Shown one piece after another: positions 49,291 through 62,023 of a stretch of DNA of 64,000 nt (the stretch's first letter is position 1; each line of letters begins with the position of its first letter). The position numbers were made by a program, and so were the translations under genes. This stretch comes from Multifurca ochricompacta (taxonomy: Eukaryota > Basidiomycota > Agaricomycetes > Russulales > Russulaceae), in assembly GCA_022496185.1 (NCBI GenBank), contig WTXG01000066.1, positions 108,926-172,925 of the forward strand, read 5' to 3'. The notes below the pieces were generated by a model that saw only the letters and a program-made list of their open reading frames with translations, was not told the DNA's origin and did not search any database.

Positions 49291-50306
49291 TTACTTAGGT
49301 GCTTGTGATAATGTGATAGCAACTGCTTTATCTATAGCAGATTTAGTGGCTTTATACAGCTACTAAATCAAAGTAAACAAATGCATGCATTATCTTGCTT
49401 GTTAATGAAAGTGATTTAATCACATGATCAATCTGAGATGTATATACTCAGTATCTTGATTAATGTAAGATGTGTTTTTATCTCATCAATTGTTTTATTT
49501 AAATGCAATCACAATTATCTCAGACTATCTCTGTACCAGTATTCTGGTTCAACAAATTCAATGCTGTCCTGGATGTGCATTTTTTATGCAGCAAAGGACA
49601 TTATAGATACACACGGCCATTTTTGAGTAATATTAATTGATAATCTGATTGTAGAGTAGTCTAAAGTAGTCTAGTATGTATTTTAGATAATGCCAGACCA
49701 GCAGAAACAATCGCACATTAGTAAATAAGATGTGTCAGGGTACTTATGAAAGTAAGCCACTGATAACTAATTGGATTTACATTGCATGCTCAATTGGCTT
49801 TGGTATTTTGTAGAATAGTACTAGAACCTATTTAAAGATGCCCTGTAGCACACTACAGACCCCATCTTGTCCTCTTGGGGCTGTAGGCTCTTAGCAATTG
49901 TTCAATATAGGTCTATTCTTGCTGGATTTTCACTCTTAGTTTCACCATGATCTCAACATCTTATCTTATCTACATAGCAAGCGCAGGATAGAAGCACCTG
50001 TTACAAACACTGTTATTGATACAAGCTAAACTAAGACAATTTATGTTACAGGAGTTAAATAGGAGACATAATATGGCAGAAGGCCAAAGCAGTGGCCAGG
50101 GGTTGATATAATGTAAACTACAAGTCCTTCAAAAAATGCAGCTAAAACTTGATTTGACACTGTAAAGCCACAGCTTGGGCCTAAGCTGGGCCTAAGCTGG
50201 CCGGAAGCCATTGCTATGGCCCAGGCTTGAGTTTTGAAAAGCCTGAGCCACCAAAAGCCAAGCCTAAGCCACAGCTTCAGGCTGAGCCAGGGCCATCACA
50301 ACACTA
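49291..50306. mobile_element. Terminal 1 kb of a hAT element
   Basis: Inverted and diverged copy of 30926-31975, ending in ggccatcacaacacta at 50306 (the TIR). The inner border at about 49291 coincides with the point where the subterminal repeat of the larger hAT begins. It joins LINE sequence on the left and gypsy B on the right; no target duplication was found. Confidence 0.75.
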
Positions 50307-51687
50307 GTGGCAGCATCACTGAGGCAACATTGGACAAGTTGGGTGTGGGTGATTGTGTGTCACATGCAAAGTTGTGCAATGCACAGGTCAGAGGCAATCT
50401 GATTGGTTTCAGTAATGAGTGCTCAATAACATTTGACATCTGTGTGAAGGCCTGGATCACTAAGGGCACATAAGGCATCATCAACACAGTCATCAAAGTG
50501 GCCAGTCCCAAGAACACTGAAATCACTTGTGGACATAGGAGGTCCTGGATGCAAATAGGGAGTGGCTGTTAATGGCTGGGAGTATATATGATAGCCAGCA
50601 CTGTGTGTACTGTAGATAAGGGGGTGAGTGCCATATGTGAATTTAATGTATGGTGCAGGGTGAAGATGGTTAAAATGGGATGGGACATGGATGTCATACC
50701 AGTGTATGTCAATGACTTCTTGGGGACAGAACTCCTTGTCTTCAGGGGGAGGGCCAACCCATTCATGGGTGTGTGGAGGAACTGGTAAGGCATTGCTACC
50801 TTCATCACTCTCATCATTGGCTTCATGAAGTTCTGGTGGTGTTTGGTTAGGTGACTGTGGTACAATAAGACTGAAGGTTGAGGGGGTTGGTGACATGGTG
50901 GGAGAAGTATAAGGTGGAGTGGGAATAGGTGTGGGTTGAGGGGATTGGACAGCTTCAGGGGTTGAGACACCAGATGGGATGTTGTAAGTAGCAAATGCAA
51001 CTGTGGGGAGGAGTACTGCCACATGAATGATCTCTTCATCAGACTGGGTCATGGGGGGTGAAGGGGAAGACATAGCAGGTTTGTATGATTGAGGAGGGAT
51101 GTGAATAACAAGTTGAGGGGATGGGAAGGAGGAAGAGGTGGAATTATTCCCCATTTTAAGACCAGCAGGGCTATGCACAGGAAGGGCAGAAGCAACAGCT
51201 GGGGGAAGGGTAGACAAGTAATCAGCAATAAGATCTGGTGCATGGATGTGGCAGAAGTCAACCCATTCATTATCAGAAGATGGGAAGCCCTTCCAGGAAA
51301 GGAGGAATTGAAGACAACCATGGCATCTAGAGCAACAATGGCCAATGACACAATCAATCTCAACTTCTTCAGTGCCATGGACAAGAACAGGTGGAGGGCA
51401 AGGAGGAGAGGGCCCATAGGCAGGTGTAGTGATGTATGGGGAGAGGAGAGAGGCATGGAATACATCATGAACCTTCAATGAGGCAGGGAGGCAGAGTTGA
51501 AAAGAAACTGGGGATACCATGTGGATGATAGAGAAGGGGCCATGACATCTAGGGGCAAGTTTAAGAGAGGGGAAGAGAGAAGCAAGGTGTTTTCTATCAA
51601 GCCAGACCTGTGTTGACACAGTCAGGTGTTGCACAATGCAACTCTGCATGACCTCATATAGGAGGTTGTGTACCACTATGAACCTGA
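50307..51687 (-). pseudogene. Gypsy fragment B: integrase C-terminus, chromodomain and long tail
   Basis: Minus-strand frame 51676-50423 starts inside the integrase C-terminal region (WLDRKHLASLFPS, LAPRCHGPFSI), then VFHASLLSPY and a chromodomain-like block ending FLLSWKGFPSSDNEWV. A tail of about 230 Pro/Ser/Thr-rich residues follows, without knuckles in the part preserved. The upstream domains are missing, cut at the tRNA-like sequence. The sequence is CG-poor. Confidence 0.75.
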
Positions 51688-51758
51688 GGCCATGTAGCTC
51701 AGTGGTTTAGAGCACCGGACCTGGCTTGTCCAGAGGTCTTGGGTTCAATCCCCAACGT
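51688..51758 (+). tRNA. tRNA-like sequence, 3' acceptor lost at an LTR
   Basis: GGCCATG acceptor strand, D arm GCTC/GAGC, and a T arm TTGGG-TTCAATC-CCCAA are clear (B-box ggttcaatc). The anticodon stem can be drawn as CGGAC/GTCCA with loop CTGGCTT, but the isotype is uncertain. After CCCAA the sequence does not pair with GGCCATG because the LTR of element D begins at 51759. It is a fragment or relic rather than a working tRNA gene. Confidence 0.5.
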
Positions 51759-52338
51759 TGTTACAACCAGGGCCCAGCAGCCCTATTTTCTTTACCCTCC
51801 CCAACAGGGACCCCACTCGCCCGCCTATGTTACATTTTCTCATCACGTCTCCCTCCTGGGACCCCTCACATGCATTGCTCCCATCCCCGTGACTGTTGTT
51901 TGGATGCAAGTACACACTGTTTACCTATGATTGTCCTTCTTATCTTCTTATCTCTACAACTGGACACTTACTTAATACCCTATCAGAAGCTAGGCTTTAT
52001 GCCCTCCGCTTTCGTATATTCGGGCCCACCTGACTCTGTTATCATTATCTTGTAGACACCCATTCAATTATGTATATAAGTCCACTGTAACTACAATGTA
52101 GACCTCAGACTCGACTTATTGAATACATCAGTGCTTGTCTTCTGGACTTCCCTTTGAATCTCTGACTCATCCATCTCGGTATTTCTGATACCTTTCCACT
52201 CAACATTGTCTTAGGGAACAGCCCCTTTGACTTTGACTCATCCCACTTCACTCCAAGAAGCCCCATTGGTTTCTTACCTGTATACAAATGAAACGCTGTC
52301 ACACAAGTCGTGTGGAACGTCCTGCACCGGGCGTAACA
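51759..52338 (+). repeat. 5' LTR of element D (580 bp)
   Basis: Starts tgttacaaccagg, ends gggcgtaaca. TATATAA at 52073-52079; predicted transcript start 52107, beginning AGACTCGACTT. It is related to the LTR at 63495. Confidence 0.9.
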
Positions 52339-52340
52339 TC

Positions 52341-52351
52341 AAGTCGAGTCT
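52341..52351 (+). promoter_or_regulatory. Self-primer binding site of element D
   Basis: AAGTCGAGTCT, two bases after the LTR; exact complement of 52107-52117, which begins 34 nt after the TATA box start. The same arrangement is seen in element A and the LARD-like element. Confidence 0.8.
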
Positions 52352-53863
52352 CTCATCGTGGCTTCCAGCCGCAGTCAGACCCTGTTTAAAGAAGAACTTA
52401 TCAAACAAAGAGAAGAGAATAATCTTTCACAACAAGTACTTGGCTCTGCAGCCTGGAAAGATTTTGAAACCAGTTTGGATACTATGTCTATCACGATGGA
52501 AGATACCAACCGGTAGAATATGACGACGAAAGAAGGGTTTGGTATTGTATCCGATACTTGGATAGCCAAAATTCCTGGGTAACAACCCGACCAGCACCAC
52601 CAGAATTCAGACTAGGCCGTGGAGAGAAAACCCACCTGCCATTGTTACCGACTCTGAGAATGAAGAATACATAGACAAAAGCAGTGAAGACGCACCAGTA
52701 TTAGCAGTAGCTACCACCCTGGTTGCACCAGAAGTTGTCACGATCAGAGCCCCTGCATTGACAACTCCACGATATCCTCCCAGTCCACAACCACTGTCAC
52801 CCAACAAAGAATGTCAACCATCGCAGCTCAGATTCCCGCACCAGCCCCCCCTCCTCCTCCTCCCCCTGCCACCCCATCGTCACTGTCCCAGGGAACCCCC
52901 CTTCATCGGGACGACTCTCAGGGGTGCTCCCACAGACATTCACCAGAGATCACTCACAGAGCAGGAAGTTTATGCTAGAATTCACAACCTTCTGAAACTT
53001 CAATCATGATGTTCCCCAAATCATGAATCCCTTCCAGCATACCAATCTCTTTCTCTCATTAATCCGAGGAGAAGCAGTGGACAACTGGACTATGGAACAG
53101 CTCGAGTGGCTGAATGATCAAATAGAGGGTGGGAGTCCTGCAACGAATGAAGGCCTCTGGGACGTAGTCGCCCAGAGGTTCAAGGATGCCTACACAGATG
53201 GGCAGGTGAAGCAGAAAGCTGCCCGAGAATTAAAGGGCTTGCGAATGGAGAAAGGAGATTTAGACAGTTATGTTGCCAAATTCCGAAGCACAGCCAACAG
53301 AGCTGGGTATGATGTGGATGAGGAAGCCATGCTGGACCTCTTCTCTCAAGGGCTTCCAAACCCACTTGTTAAAAATATTATCCAGTTTCACCACCCACAG
53401 AACTGGACCCAGTGGATCAATGCTGTGTGACGACAGCAGCAAGATTTCCTTGACTTCCAGACTTGCTTTGGAATAGAGACAAAGAAAGGAAAAACACGGG
53501 ACCAGTGGAAGGCAGCGTTCGGACTCAAGCCTGCCATCCCGAGGGACCCAAATGCTATGGACACCTCTGCTGATCGAACCAGGGCCAGAGCCATGCTCAC
53601 GGAAGACGAATGGCAGACATTGATGAAGGAGGGAAGATGCTTCTGATGCAAAGCTCAAGGACATATGTCATGCGACTGTCCCAAGAAAGGAGCACAGGTC
53701 GCCGAGGCCACCACCACCCCTGCCCCAATATCCAATAACCTGCCGACAGTAGACAAATGAATGAAAGAAGAGAAGGCCCACGACATATGGGCTAATATGA
53801 TGAAAGAAAGTGAAGAAGTGCATGCTATCCTAGTTGAAAAAGCATTCGCAAAAAAGGATTTTT
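52352..53863 (+). pseudogene. gag: Gag of element D, broken
   Basis: Collinear with element A gag (NLSQQVLGSAAWKDFE, then WTMEQLEWLNDQI, DLWDVVAQRF-like GLWDVVAQRFKDAY at 53023-53430). Frames shift near 52475 and again near 52650-53010, and TGA codons occur near 53428, 53644 and 53758. It ends ...KKDF TGA with the same GGATTTTTGA string at the gag-pol border as in A. Confidence 0.82.
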
Positions 53864-56800
53864 GATTGGCTCAACCCCATCGGCCTGGGCTTGAGCATTA
53901 CATGTAACCTCTGTGTATACTAGTCACTTCAAATCTTTGAAAATACCAGTGCATTTTGAGACTACACAGAAAATGGCCGATTGAGACATCCTGATAGATT
54001 CAGGAGCTACCAACAATTTCATCAGCCCACGAATGGCAAGGACCATGGGCTTGGGGATGCTGGAACTCCCCCAAGAAAAGAATATCTGGAACATTGATGG
54101 GACAGCCAACCGAGCTGGAAAAATCACACACTATACCAATCTCAATGTCCAAGTAGGAGAAAGACAAAGGCAATCCGCTTCCTTGTCACCAACCTAGGAG
54201 ATGAGGACCTCATCCTGGGATATCCATGGTTGGCAGCTTTTGAACCACAGATTAATTGGAGTGATGCAACTATGGATAAGGAGTTTTATCCCATTGTCAT
54301 AATGTCATTAGGCTATGACTATGCTGTCCGACATGCAGTGCTACAGGTGGAGGACAGTAAGGAAGATGAACCTGGTCACGGCTACCTTACCAAAGCTTCA
54401 GAACTAGCACAAAAAGCAGTGGAAGGACAGGTGGAAAAGACCTTCGAGGAAATAGTGCCAGAAGCATACCACCGGCACTGGAAGGTGTTCTCTGAAGAGG
54501 AGTCGCAACGTTTCCCACCAGCATGACCATGGGATCATGCCATCGATTTTGTACCTGAAGCACCAGTGGCAATCGATTGCAAAATCTACCCACTATCCCA
54601 GACAGAACAAACAGTGCTGACCGCATTCCTTGAAGAACACCTAGCAAAGGGGTATATTTGCCCATCCAAGTCCCCATACGCATCACCTTTCTTCTTCATT
54701 AAAAAGAAAGATGGCAAGCTTTGACCTGTCCAGGATTATCAACGTATAAATACCTACACTATAAAGAACACCTACCCCCTTCCCCTTATCTTGGAACTTA
54801 TTGACACCATGCGAGACAAATCCTTATTTTCAAAAATGGATGTTCGCTGGGGCTACAACAATGTCAGGATCAGAGAAGGGGACCAGTGCAAAGCAGCCTT
54901 TAAAATGAATCAGGGATTATTTGAACCAAATGTTATGTTCTTCGGTCTGATGAACTTGCCCGCCACCTTTCAATTGATGATGAACCACATCTTCCGGGAT
55001 CTCATCCTCACTGGCGAAGTGGTAGTGTATATGGATGACATACTGGTGGCAACCACCAACAATCTGACACACCATTGTGAGTGAGTACACCAGGTGTTAG
55101 ACATCCTATGTCAGCATGATTTATATCTCAAACCGACCAAATGTTCCTTCGAGCAACCCAGCGTCAAATATCTTGGAGTCATCCTGAAAGGAGGGCAGGT
55201 GCAAATGGATCCCATAAAAGTACAGGGGATCCGAGAATGGCCTATACCCACAAGTGTCAAAGATGTCTGGTCCTTCATAGGATTCTGTAACTTCTATTGA
55301 TGCTTTGTGCAAGGGTTTTCAGGGATTGCCCGACCCCTCAATGACCTGCTCAAGAAAGACATCCCGTGGCATTGGGGAAAGGATCAACAACAAGCCTTTG
55401 AAAAGATCAGGGACATAATGGGTTCGGAGCCCATCCTCCTGCAGCCAAATCTGGGAAAACCATTTGAGCTAGAAGTTGATGTGTCCCACTTTGCCAATGG
55501 AGTGGTACTGAATCAGCGAGATGCCATGGGACTCCTTCACCCAGTCGCCTTCTATTCAGAAACGTTTTCCCCTGCTGAACGAAACTACGACATCTGGGAT
55601 CAAGAGTTGCTGGCTATTGTAAAAGCATTGCATCACTGGTGACCTTACTTAGCTGGGACCCCACATAAGACCATCATTCACACCGACCACTCTAACCTCC
55701 TGTACTGGAAAGAACTGCATAAAATCAGCTGACGTGTGGCACGAGAAGTCTTAGAACTGGAAGAGTACAATTTTACTCTGAAACATATCGCAGGAAGCCA
55801 CAATGCTCGAGCAGATGCCCTGTCACACTGGCCAGACATGCACAGTGGAGAGGAGGACAATGATAATATTACGGTCCTTCCTGAAGAAGTTTTCACATGA
55901 CAGGCTGTCATCAGCCTCCATGACATGGATCTTTGGGCCCAGGTATCACAAAACATGAATCAACAACTATGTGAATCCTGGGCAGAGGCACATAATTTGA
56001 AAAAGATTGACAGCCTATGGTGGAAAGATGGAGATCGCCTTGTTGTCACCACTGGTGACAACATTAAGAGGGGGGTGATCCATTTTCACCACAACCTCCC
56101 CTCTGCCAGCCACCCTGGCATCGCCAACACTTACGCTCTTACCAAACATGACTACTGGTGGCCAAACATGAAAAAGGACATAGAAGACTATGTGAAAGGA
56201 TGCGCAGACTGCCAGGCCAACAAAGTGAACATGCACCCACACCCACTGGCAATATTTCCCATCACTCCCACTATGTCTTTGCCATTCCAGACGATTGCCA
56301 TGGATTTCATAGTCAAACTACCCACCTCCAGAGGCTTCAACTCTATTTTGACCATCACAGACCATGACTACTCCAAGGCAGCGCTCTTTATACCATGCAA
56401 CGAATCCATCACAGCTGAAGGGGTAGCCAAGCTCTATCTTGACCACATTTACCAACATTACGGTCTCCCAGAAAAGATCATCTCTGACCAGGACCCACGC
56501 TTTACCTCGACATTTGCCAGAGCATTATGCAAAGTCCTAGACATAAAGCAGAACATCTCAACAGCCTACCACCCCCAAACAGATGGACAGTTGGAGCGCA
56601 CGAATCAGTGGTTGGAGCAATACCTCTGATTCTGGTGCAATGGACGACAGGACAATTGGGCAGACTGGCTGGCAACAGCAGAGTTTGCGCATAATTCCTG
56701 GCCTAACGGCACAACGAAGACCCCCCCATTTTCCCTTATCATGGGCTGGGTACCACGTACCACATGGACCAATAAGCCTACAAACATTCCCACAACCTCA

Positions 56801-57647
56801 CAGCGAATTAGCCAATGGGATGAGATCCAGAAATCCGCCAATGAAAACTTGCTAAAGGCACAACAGACCTTATCAGAAAAACCCTCAAAGTTCACACCTT
56901 ATCAAGCCAATGAACAGGTTTGGTTGGAAGGGAAGCACATCCACACATCACACCCTACAGCTAAATTGGCACCCCGACATCACGGACCCTTCAGAATCAT
57001 GAGGAAGTTATCGGACGTGTCATACCAACTTGAACTTCCTCCCACATGGAAGATTCACCCAGTCTTCCATGCCAAGCTTCTGACACCGTACAAGGAAACC
57101 TCCATTCATGGGGAAAACTTCCCAAGACCTCCACCAGAGCTAATTGACGGAGAAGTGGAATGGGAAGTGGAGCAGATTGTAAACTCCACCTATCGGGGCA
57201 GAGGGTGCAAACTGCATAACCTGATCAAGTGGAAGGGTTTCCCAAGCTCTGACAATTCGTGGGAACCAGCCGGGAATATCTTTGCCCCGGACCTGATCGC
57301 AGAGTTCCATTTATGACACCCCCAAGTGCCCAGGAATGATTAAAAAGGGAGAAAGCTCCTGACTCTTTTCCCCCAGAACAACACTTCACCAGCAACGTCC
57401 TAACCACAATCAACATGTCTTCCTCTTTCATCGCTGCCTCTGCTGCCATTGATGCCTTTGCCGCCACTACTGTGGTTGTAGAAGCCTTCCCTTCCACTCA
57501 CCCTTCTACTTGTCCATCTTCCCCCATTGACTACAAAGCTGCTGAAGAATGAGTCAAGAACCAGTCGCCTAATCCCGATGATGACTTCACCCACTCTGAA
57601 GAACCCCACCCAAATGACCTCCTTGACATGGATCAAGATGACGATGT
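53864..57647 (+). pseudogene. pol: Pol of element D, broken
   Basis: Protease (ILIDSGATNNFIS), RT (VVYMDDILVA near 55027), RNase H (YDIWDQELLAI), integrase (HHCC finger with CADCQ; MDFIVKL, SDQDPRF, GQLERTNQ) and chromodomain (NLIKWKGFPSSDNSW) follow in order. There are many premature stops, nearly all TGA, several where element A has Arg, for example YL-TGA-FWC (A: YLRFWC). A one-base frame loss occurs near 54170. Confidence 0.88.
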
Positions 57648-58226
57648 TGTTACAACTCACTGTCGACTGCCTGGACAGTGGGTTGTATGCAAAGGGGGAT
57701 TTGGAAGTGGGGCAAGAGATGAGAGTGAGGGTGAAAGTGCAGGGAGACAAAGCAAACAGCTCAAGGACAAGGGGTGAGAAGCCTTCCACAAGGTGGGGCT
57801 AATCTCCTAGGCAATAAGGTACCGGATCACAAGTGGACAGTCTGGAGCTGTCCATTCTATTCCCAAAGGGTTTATATACGTAATTACAACTGGGACTTTG
57901 GTCTGTGCACCACTTTAGGGGAGGTTAACTTCGCTTTAACTCCCTACTGATCCACCAATGAGAATAGCCCCACTTTTGGGCTTAGAAATCCGCAGTCCGC
58001 AGTCCGCAGTCCGCAGTTTGTGGACTGCTGTTTAGGCATTGTGGGGTTCTGTTAGTACTCTTCCCACAGGTCTCCAATTTGGCAGGAGTCTGGCCCTGGT
58101 CCAGACCGGCCCTTCTCTGGTCTTAATCTAGGGTTATCTTTGTCTCTGAGGGTTTTACAAGGTCTCTGGGAGCGTCTGAGGATTTCTGGGGGGTCAGGAG
58201 GATTTCTAGGGTGTCAGTTCATGACA
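57648..58226 (-). repeat. 3' LTR of element E (579 bp)
   Basis: Plus-strand ends tgttacaactcac and gttcatgaca; directly followed by ctatcccctcttt, i.e. a purine tract AAAGAGGGGATAG on the minus strand. TATATAA (57872-57878, minus) predicts a transcript starting AGACTGTCCACTT at 57843. A 7-bp unit (ccgcagt) is repeated four times near 57990-58017. Confidence 0.78.
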
Positions 58227-58984
58227 CTATCCCCTCTTTAGGGCCTTGCTGTGCCACAGCAAGTTTGTCAGAGGTGTGGGGGTCTAGGCAGGGTGGGGTG
58301 TCGATGATGGAAGTCCTGAAGCAGGGTCATGGCATTCTTCATTTCAGTGAAGGGGACCCACAAGTTCTCTGAGGCAGGGTAGCCCTTCCATTTGACAAGG
58401 TAATGGATGCCCTTTCAGTTAGGGGTGTGAGCAGACTGTAAGATGGTCTCTATCTCATAATGGTCTTCTTCCCCATTCACAAGTTCTGGTGGTGGTCGAG
58501 TGAAGTTGGGTCCATGGACTGGGGTTTCTTTGTAATGGGACAGGAGAGAGTTGTGAAAGACTGGGTGGATGCGCCATGACTTAGGGAGTTCAAGCTTGCA
58601 GTTAACAGGGCCAGAATGTATGACTTTAAAAGGACCATGGCGTCAGGGGCTGAGTTTGGCTTTGGGGTGAGTGGTGCATATATTTGTCCCTTCCAACCAA
58701 ACCAGCTCCCCTGTTTTGAAAGCATGGAGGGGTCCATCTGGTCTCGACTGTTTCATGAGTTCTGCAGCCACCTGGAGGGCAGCAGCTACTTCACTATGGA
58801 TAGTTTCTAGGGTGCGGAGTCTTTCTTCAACTGACAGGATAGGGGTGGCAAAATGGAGTGGGGGAATAAACTCTGGTTGGAAGCCATACCAGATTTCAAA
58901 GGGAGATCTTTTAGTGGCACTGTGAGTTCTAGCATTGTGGGCGAACTCCATAAAGGGGATCAGTTCTGCCCAGTCATCTTGTTG
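58227..58984 (-). pseudogene. Element E pol: integrase C-terminus and chromodomain
   Basis: FYNFQQDDWAELIPFMEFAHNART, LVWLEGTNI, LAPRRHGPF-like sequence, then a chromodomain (IHYLVKWKGYP...NLWVPF) ending near 58260. A TGA at 58415-58417 interrupts the chromodomain just before KGIHYLVKW. No long tail is present after the chromodomain, unlike elements A, B and D. Confidence 0.8.
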
Positions 58985-58989
58985 GAAGT

Positions 58990-59491
58990 TGTAGAACAGG
59001 CATGTACGCAGCATACTGACTGTAGTGGTTAGTGTGTAAGGCTAGACAAAGAAAGTTACTTCAGATGTTAGAAGAACTCTATTAACTATACTACTGACCT
59101 AGACAAAGAAAGTTCTATGTAAAGAACGTTAGTCTAATTGGTAAAGTAGATAGTATGAAAGGAACTTACACTTCAGATGTTAGAAGAACTCTGAAGTGTA
59201 GAGGACGAAACAGACACCCTTATATACTCTTCAAGGGGTGGTCTGTGCACTGGGAATAAGTCCACAAGTGCCGGACAAAGTCCAAACAATAAACATGAGG
59301 GAGAAAGGCCATTGGCCACTACAGAAATCACATGTTACATAGTGCATCAGTCAGCTACTGTGGAATGTGAGAAAGAAAGTAATAATGATAGTGTAAAAAG
59401 TCCGAGACTCCGGTATCTAATCTAATCTACAAAGTAGCTAATCTAATCACCTGATGCCTGAAGCATCACTGAACATCTTCTGTGTTCAACA
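58990..59491. repeat. Solo LTR (502 bp) inserted in element E integrase
   Basis: TG...CA ends (tgtagaacagg ... tgttcaaca) and the perfect 5-bp target repeat gaagt at 58985-58989 and 59492-59496. Excising it restores the integrase reading frame (CNFQQDDW). It contains two copies of 'agacaaagaaagtt' and of 'acttcagatgttagaagaactct'. The same family left a relic at 8886-9110. Confidence 0.88.
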
Positions 59492-61703
59492 GAAGTTGCA
59501 AAAGACATGGAGGTATTGTTCTAGTTCTTGGTTGACCCGTTCAGTCTCTCCATCAGTCTGGGGGTGATAGGCAGTGCTCAAGGATGATTGTACTCCTAGC
59601 TTGCTCCACATTTCCTTCATGACTTTGGATGCAAACTGGGGGCCTCGATCAGAGATGACTTGGTCTGGGAGACCAGTGTGTCTCCATACATGTTCAAGGA
59701 ATAGTTTGGAGGTTTCTGGAGCAGTGATATCTTTGGTGCAAGGAACAATGATGGTGGCTTTACTGAACCAGTCCACCACCACAAATAGGGAGTCGTATGA
59801 CTGAGATAGGGGTAAGTCTGTGATGAAGTCCATGGTGATTGTTCCCCATACTCAAGTTGGAACTTGATTGGGTTGCAAAGGGATGGGTAGTCGAGGTCGA
59901 ACTTTGGTTTCTTGGCAGGTGGCACATCCGTCCACATATTCTTTGACAAAGGAGGACATTCCTGGCCACCAAAATTCTCGTGATACTAGTTCATAGGTCT
60001 TCCATCTGCCTGGATGTCCTGTGGCAATGGAATCATGGTGTAACTTTACAATGTCTCTTTGTAGTTCTTGGGACTTGGGGATGTAGACTTGGCCTTTATG
60101 TAGGATTAGGCCATTTTCTAGGTTCCAGTCCTCCAGTCCTTTGGCAAGGGAGCATGGCCCATTGTGCAAGATGGTGGTCAGGGCTTGGGTGACTTCATTG
60201 TCATGGTCTTGGCAGTCTTTGATTCTGTGGTGTAGAGTGGAGTTATGAGTTGTTGTGACTGTGGTTTTCATGGCCTGAATGCGAAAAAACTTAGAGTCGA
60301 GGAGTATGCGCTCATCATTGTCATGCTCTATCCCCTCTTTATGGTCTGGACGCCGGGACAGAGCATCAGATTTGTTGAAAGAGCCAGGTTTGTGAACAAT
60401 GGTGAAGTTGTATCAAGACAGTTCAAGGGCCCACCGTGCTTGGTGGCAGGAGAGCTTCTGCTTGGAGCGGAAGTAAGTCAGGTTGTTGTGGTCAGTCCAC
60501 ACCTCAAAGGGAAGGGCTGCACCCTCAAGGTAGTGTCTCCAGGTGTCCAGAGCATGAACAATGGCAAGAAGTTCTTTGTCATGGATGTCATAGTTGCGTT
60601 CAGCATCCAGCATGGACTTGGATAGGAAGGCAAGGGGATGGTAGCAATTGAGTTCATCAGGTTGTTCAAGGATGGCACCAATAGCAAAGTCACTGGCATC
60701 AGTGATGATATGGAAAGCTTTAGTATGGTCAGGGAGGGCAAGGACAGGGGCAGTGGTGAAGGCATTCTTTAGGGTGGAAAAGGCAAGGTCATGGTCAGAA
60801 GTCCAGAGGAAAGGGGTATCTTTCTTGGTGAGATCATGGAGGGGGCAGGCAATGAGGGAGAAATCTTTGATAAAACGTCAGTAGAAGTTGCAGAATCCAA
60901 GGAAGGCTTGGAGTTGTTTTAGGGTGCGTGGGGGAGGCCATTTCGTAATACCCTCTAATTTAGCAGGGTCCATCTGGACACGGCCAGCTGTGATGACTAG
61001 GCCAAGATAGTCAATGGTTGTCTGAGCAAAGGTACACTTCTCAGGCTTTAGATACAAGTCAAACTGTTGGAGGCGCTGGAGGACTTGGTGAGTAAGTGTT
61101 CTGTGGTGGTCCATGGTGTCTGTAAATATTAAGATGTCGTCCATATAGATGACAACATGGTCAGTGGCAAGAAGATCTTCGAAGGCTCTATTCATGAAGG
61201 CTTGGAATGTGGCAGGGGAGTTACAGAGTCCAAAGAACATGACAAGGGGTTCAAAGAGACCTCAGTTGGTCTTAAAGGCGGCTTTCCATTCATCTCCTTC
61301 TTTGATACGGATATTGTTATATCCCCAGTGGATATCAAACTTGGTGAAGTAGCGAGCATGGTGAAGTTTGTCAATGAGTTCTGGGATCAAGGGTAGGGGG
61401 TAAGCATTCTTTACTGTGATTTCATTCAAGGCTCGATAATCTTGGACAGGACATAGTTTTCCATCCTTCTTTTTTACAAAGAAGAAGGGGCTAGCAATGG
61501 GGGACTTGGATTCTCTGATATATCCCTTGGCCAGGTGGTCATTTAAGAAAACGTCCAGGGCTTTCTGTTCTTCAGGGGTGAGCTTGTAGATGCCGCAGTC
61601 ACACACTTTGGCATCTGGTTTGAGTTCTATGGCATGGTCCCATGGTTGGTGCTGTGGCAAACGTTGAGAGGCTTTCTCTTCAAAGACAGATTGGTATGTG
61701 AGG
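59492..61703 (-). pseudogene. Element E pol: RT, RNase H and integrase core
   Basis: In minus-strand order: [56 protein letters not shown] (near 61145), YLGLVITAGRV, RNase H (ERNYDIHDKELLAIVHAL), an HHCC finger (GHPGRWKTYELV ... CATCQ), then [22 protein letters not shown] and [15 protein letters not shown]. Several frameshifts and stops break it. It differs enough from A/D to be a separate family. Confidence 0.85.
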
Positions 61704-62023
61704 TACAGTAGCCCACAAAACCGTTCCAATGTTTGGCCACCCTGAAGAGATTGACCTACCACACAATGAGAATAATTTTCAAAATTAGTAGAAATTAGTA
61801 GATGATAGTGTAGCATCTAAGCTTCAATTAGAGCCTATAATAATGTCAATTGGATCAGTGGTTCATGATATATAAAATGTTTTGTGAGGCATTATCATTG
61901 GAACAGTTTTGTGGCCAACATGTGAGATGACAAAACCGGTATCTGGTGGTCATGGGAATGCATTGACAGTCATGTGACAATGTTTAATAAGTTGAACACA
62001 CACCAAATAATCATCAAGAACAC

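Larger units (their letters stand above)
51759..57647 (+). mobile_element. Decayed chromovirus, element D (plus strand), 3' end displaced
   Basis: 5' LTR, self-primer site, gag, protease, RT, RNase H, integrase, chromodomain and the start of the post-chromodomain tail are all recognisable and collinear with element A. The copy ends at 57647, within codons homologous to HPNDLIDVD of A, where the LTR of element E begins. Its 3' part must lie beyond the right edge of the window or be lost. Confidence 0.88.
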
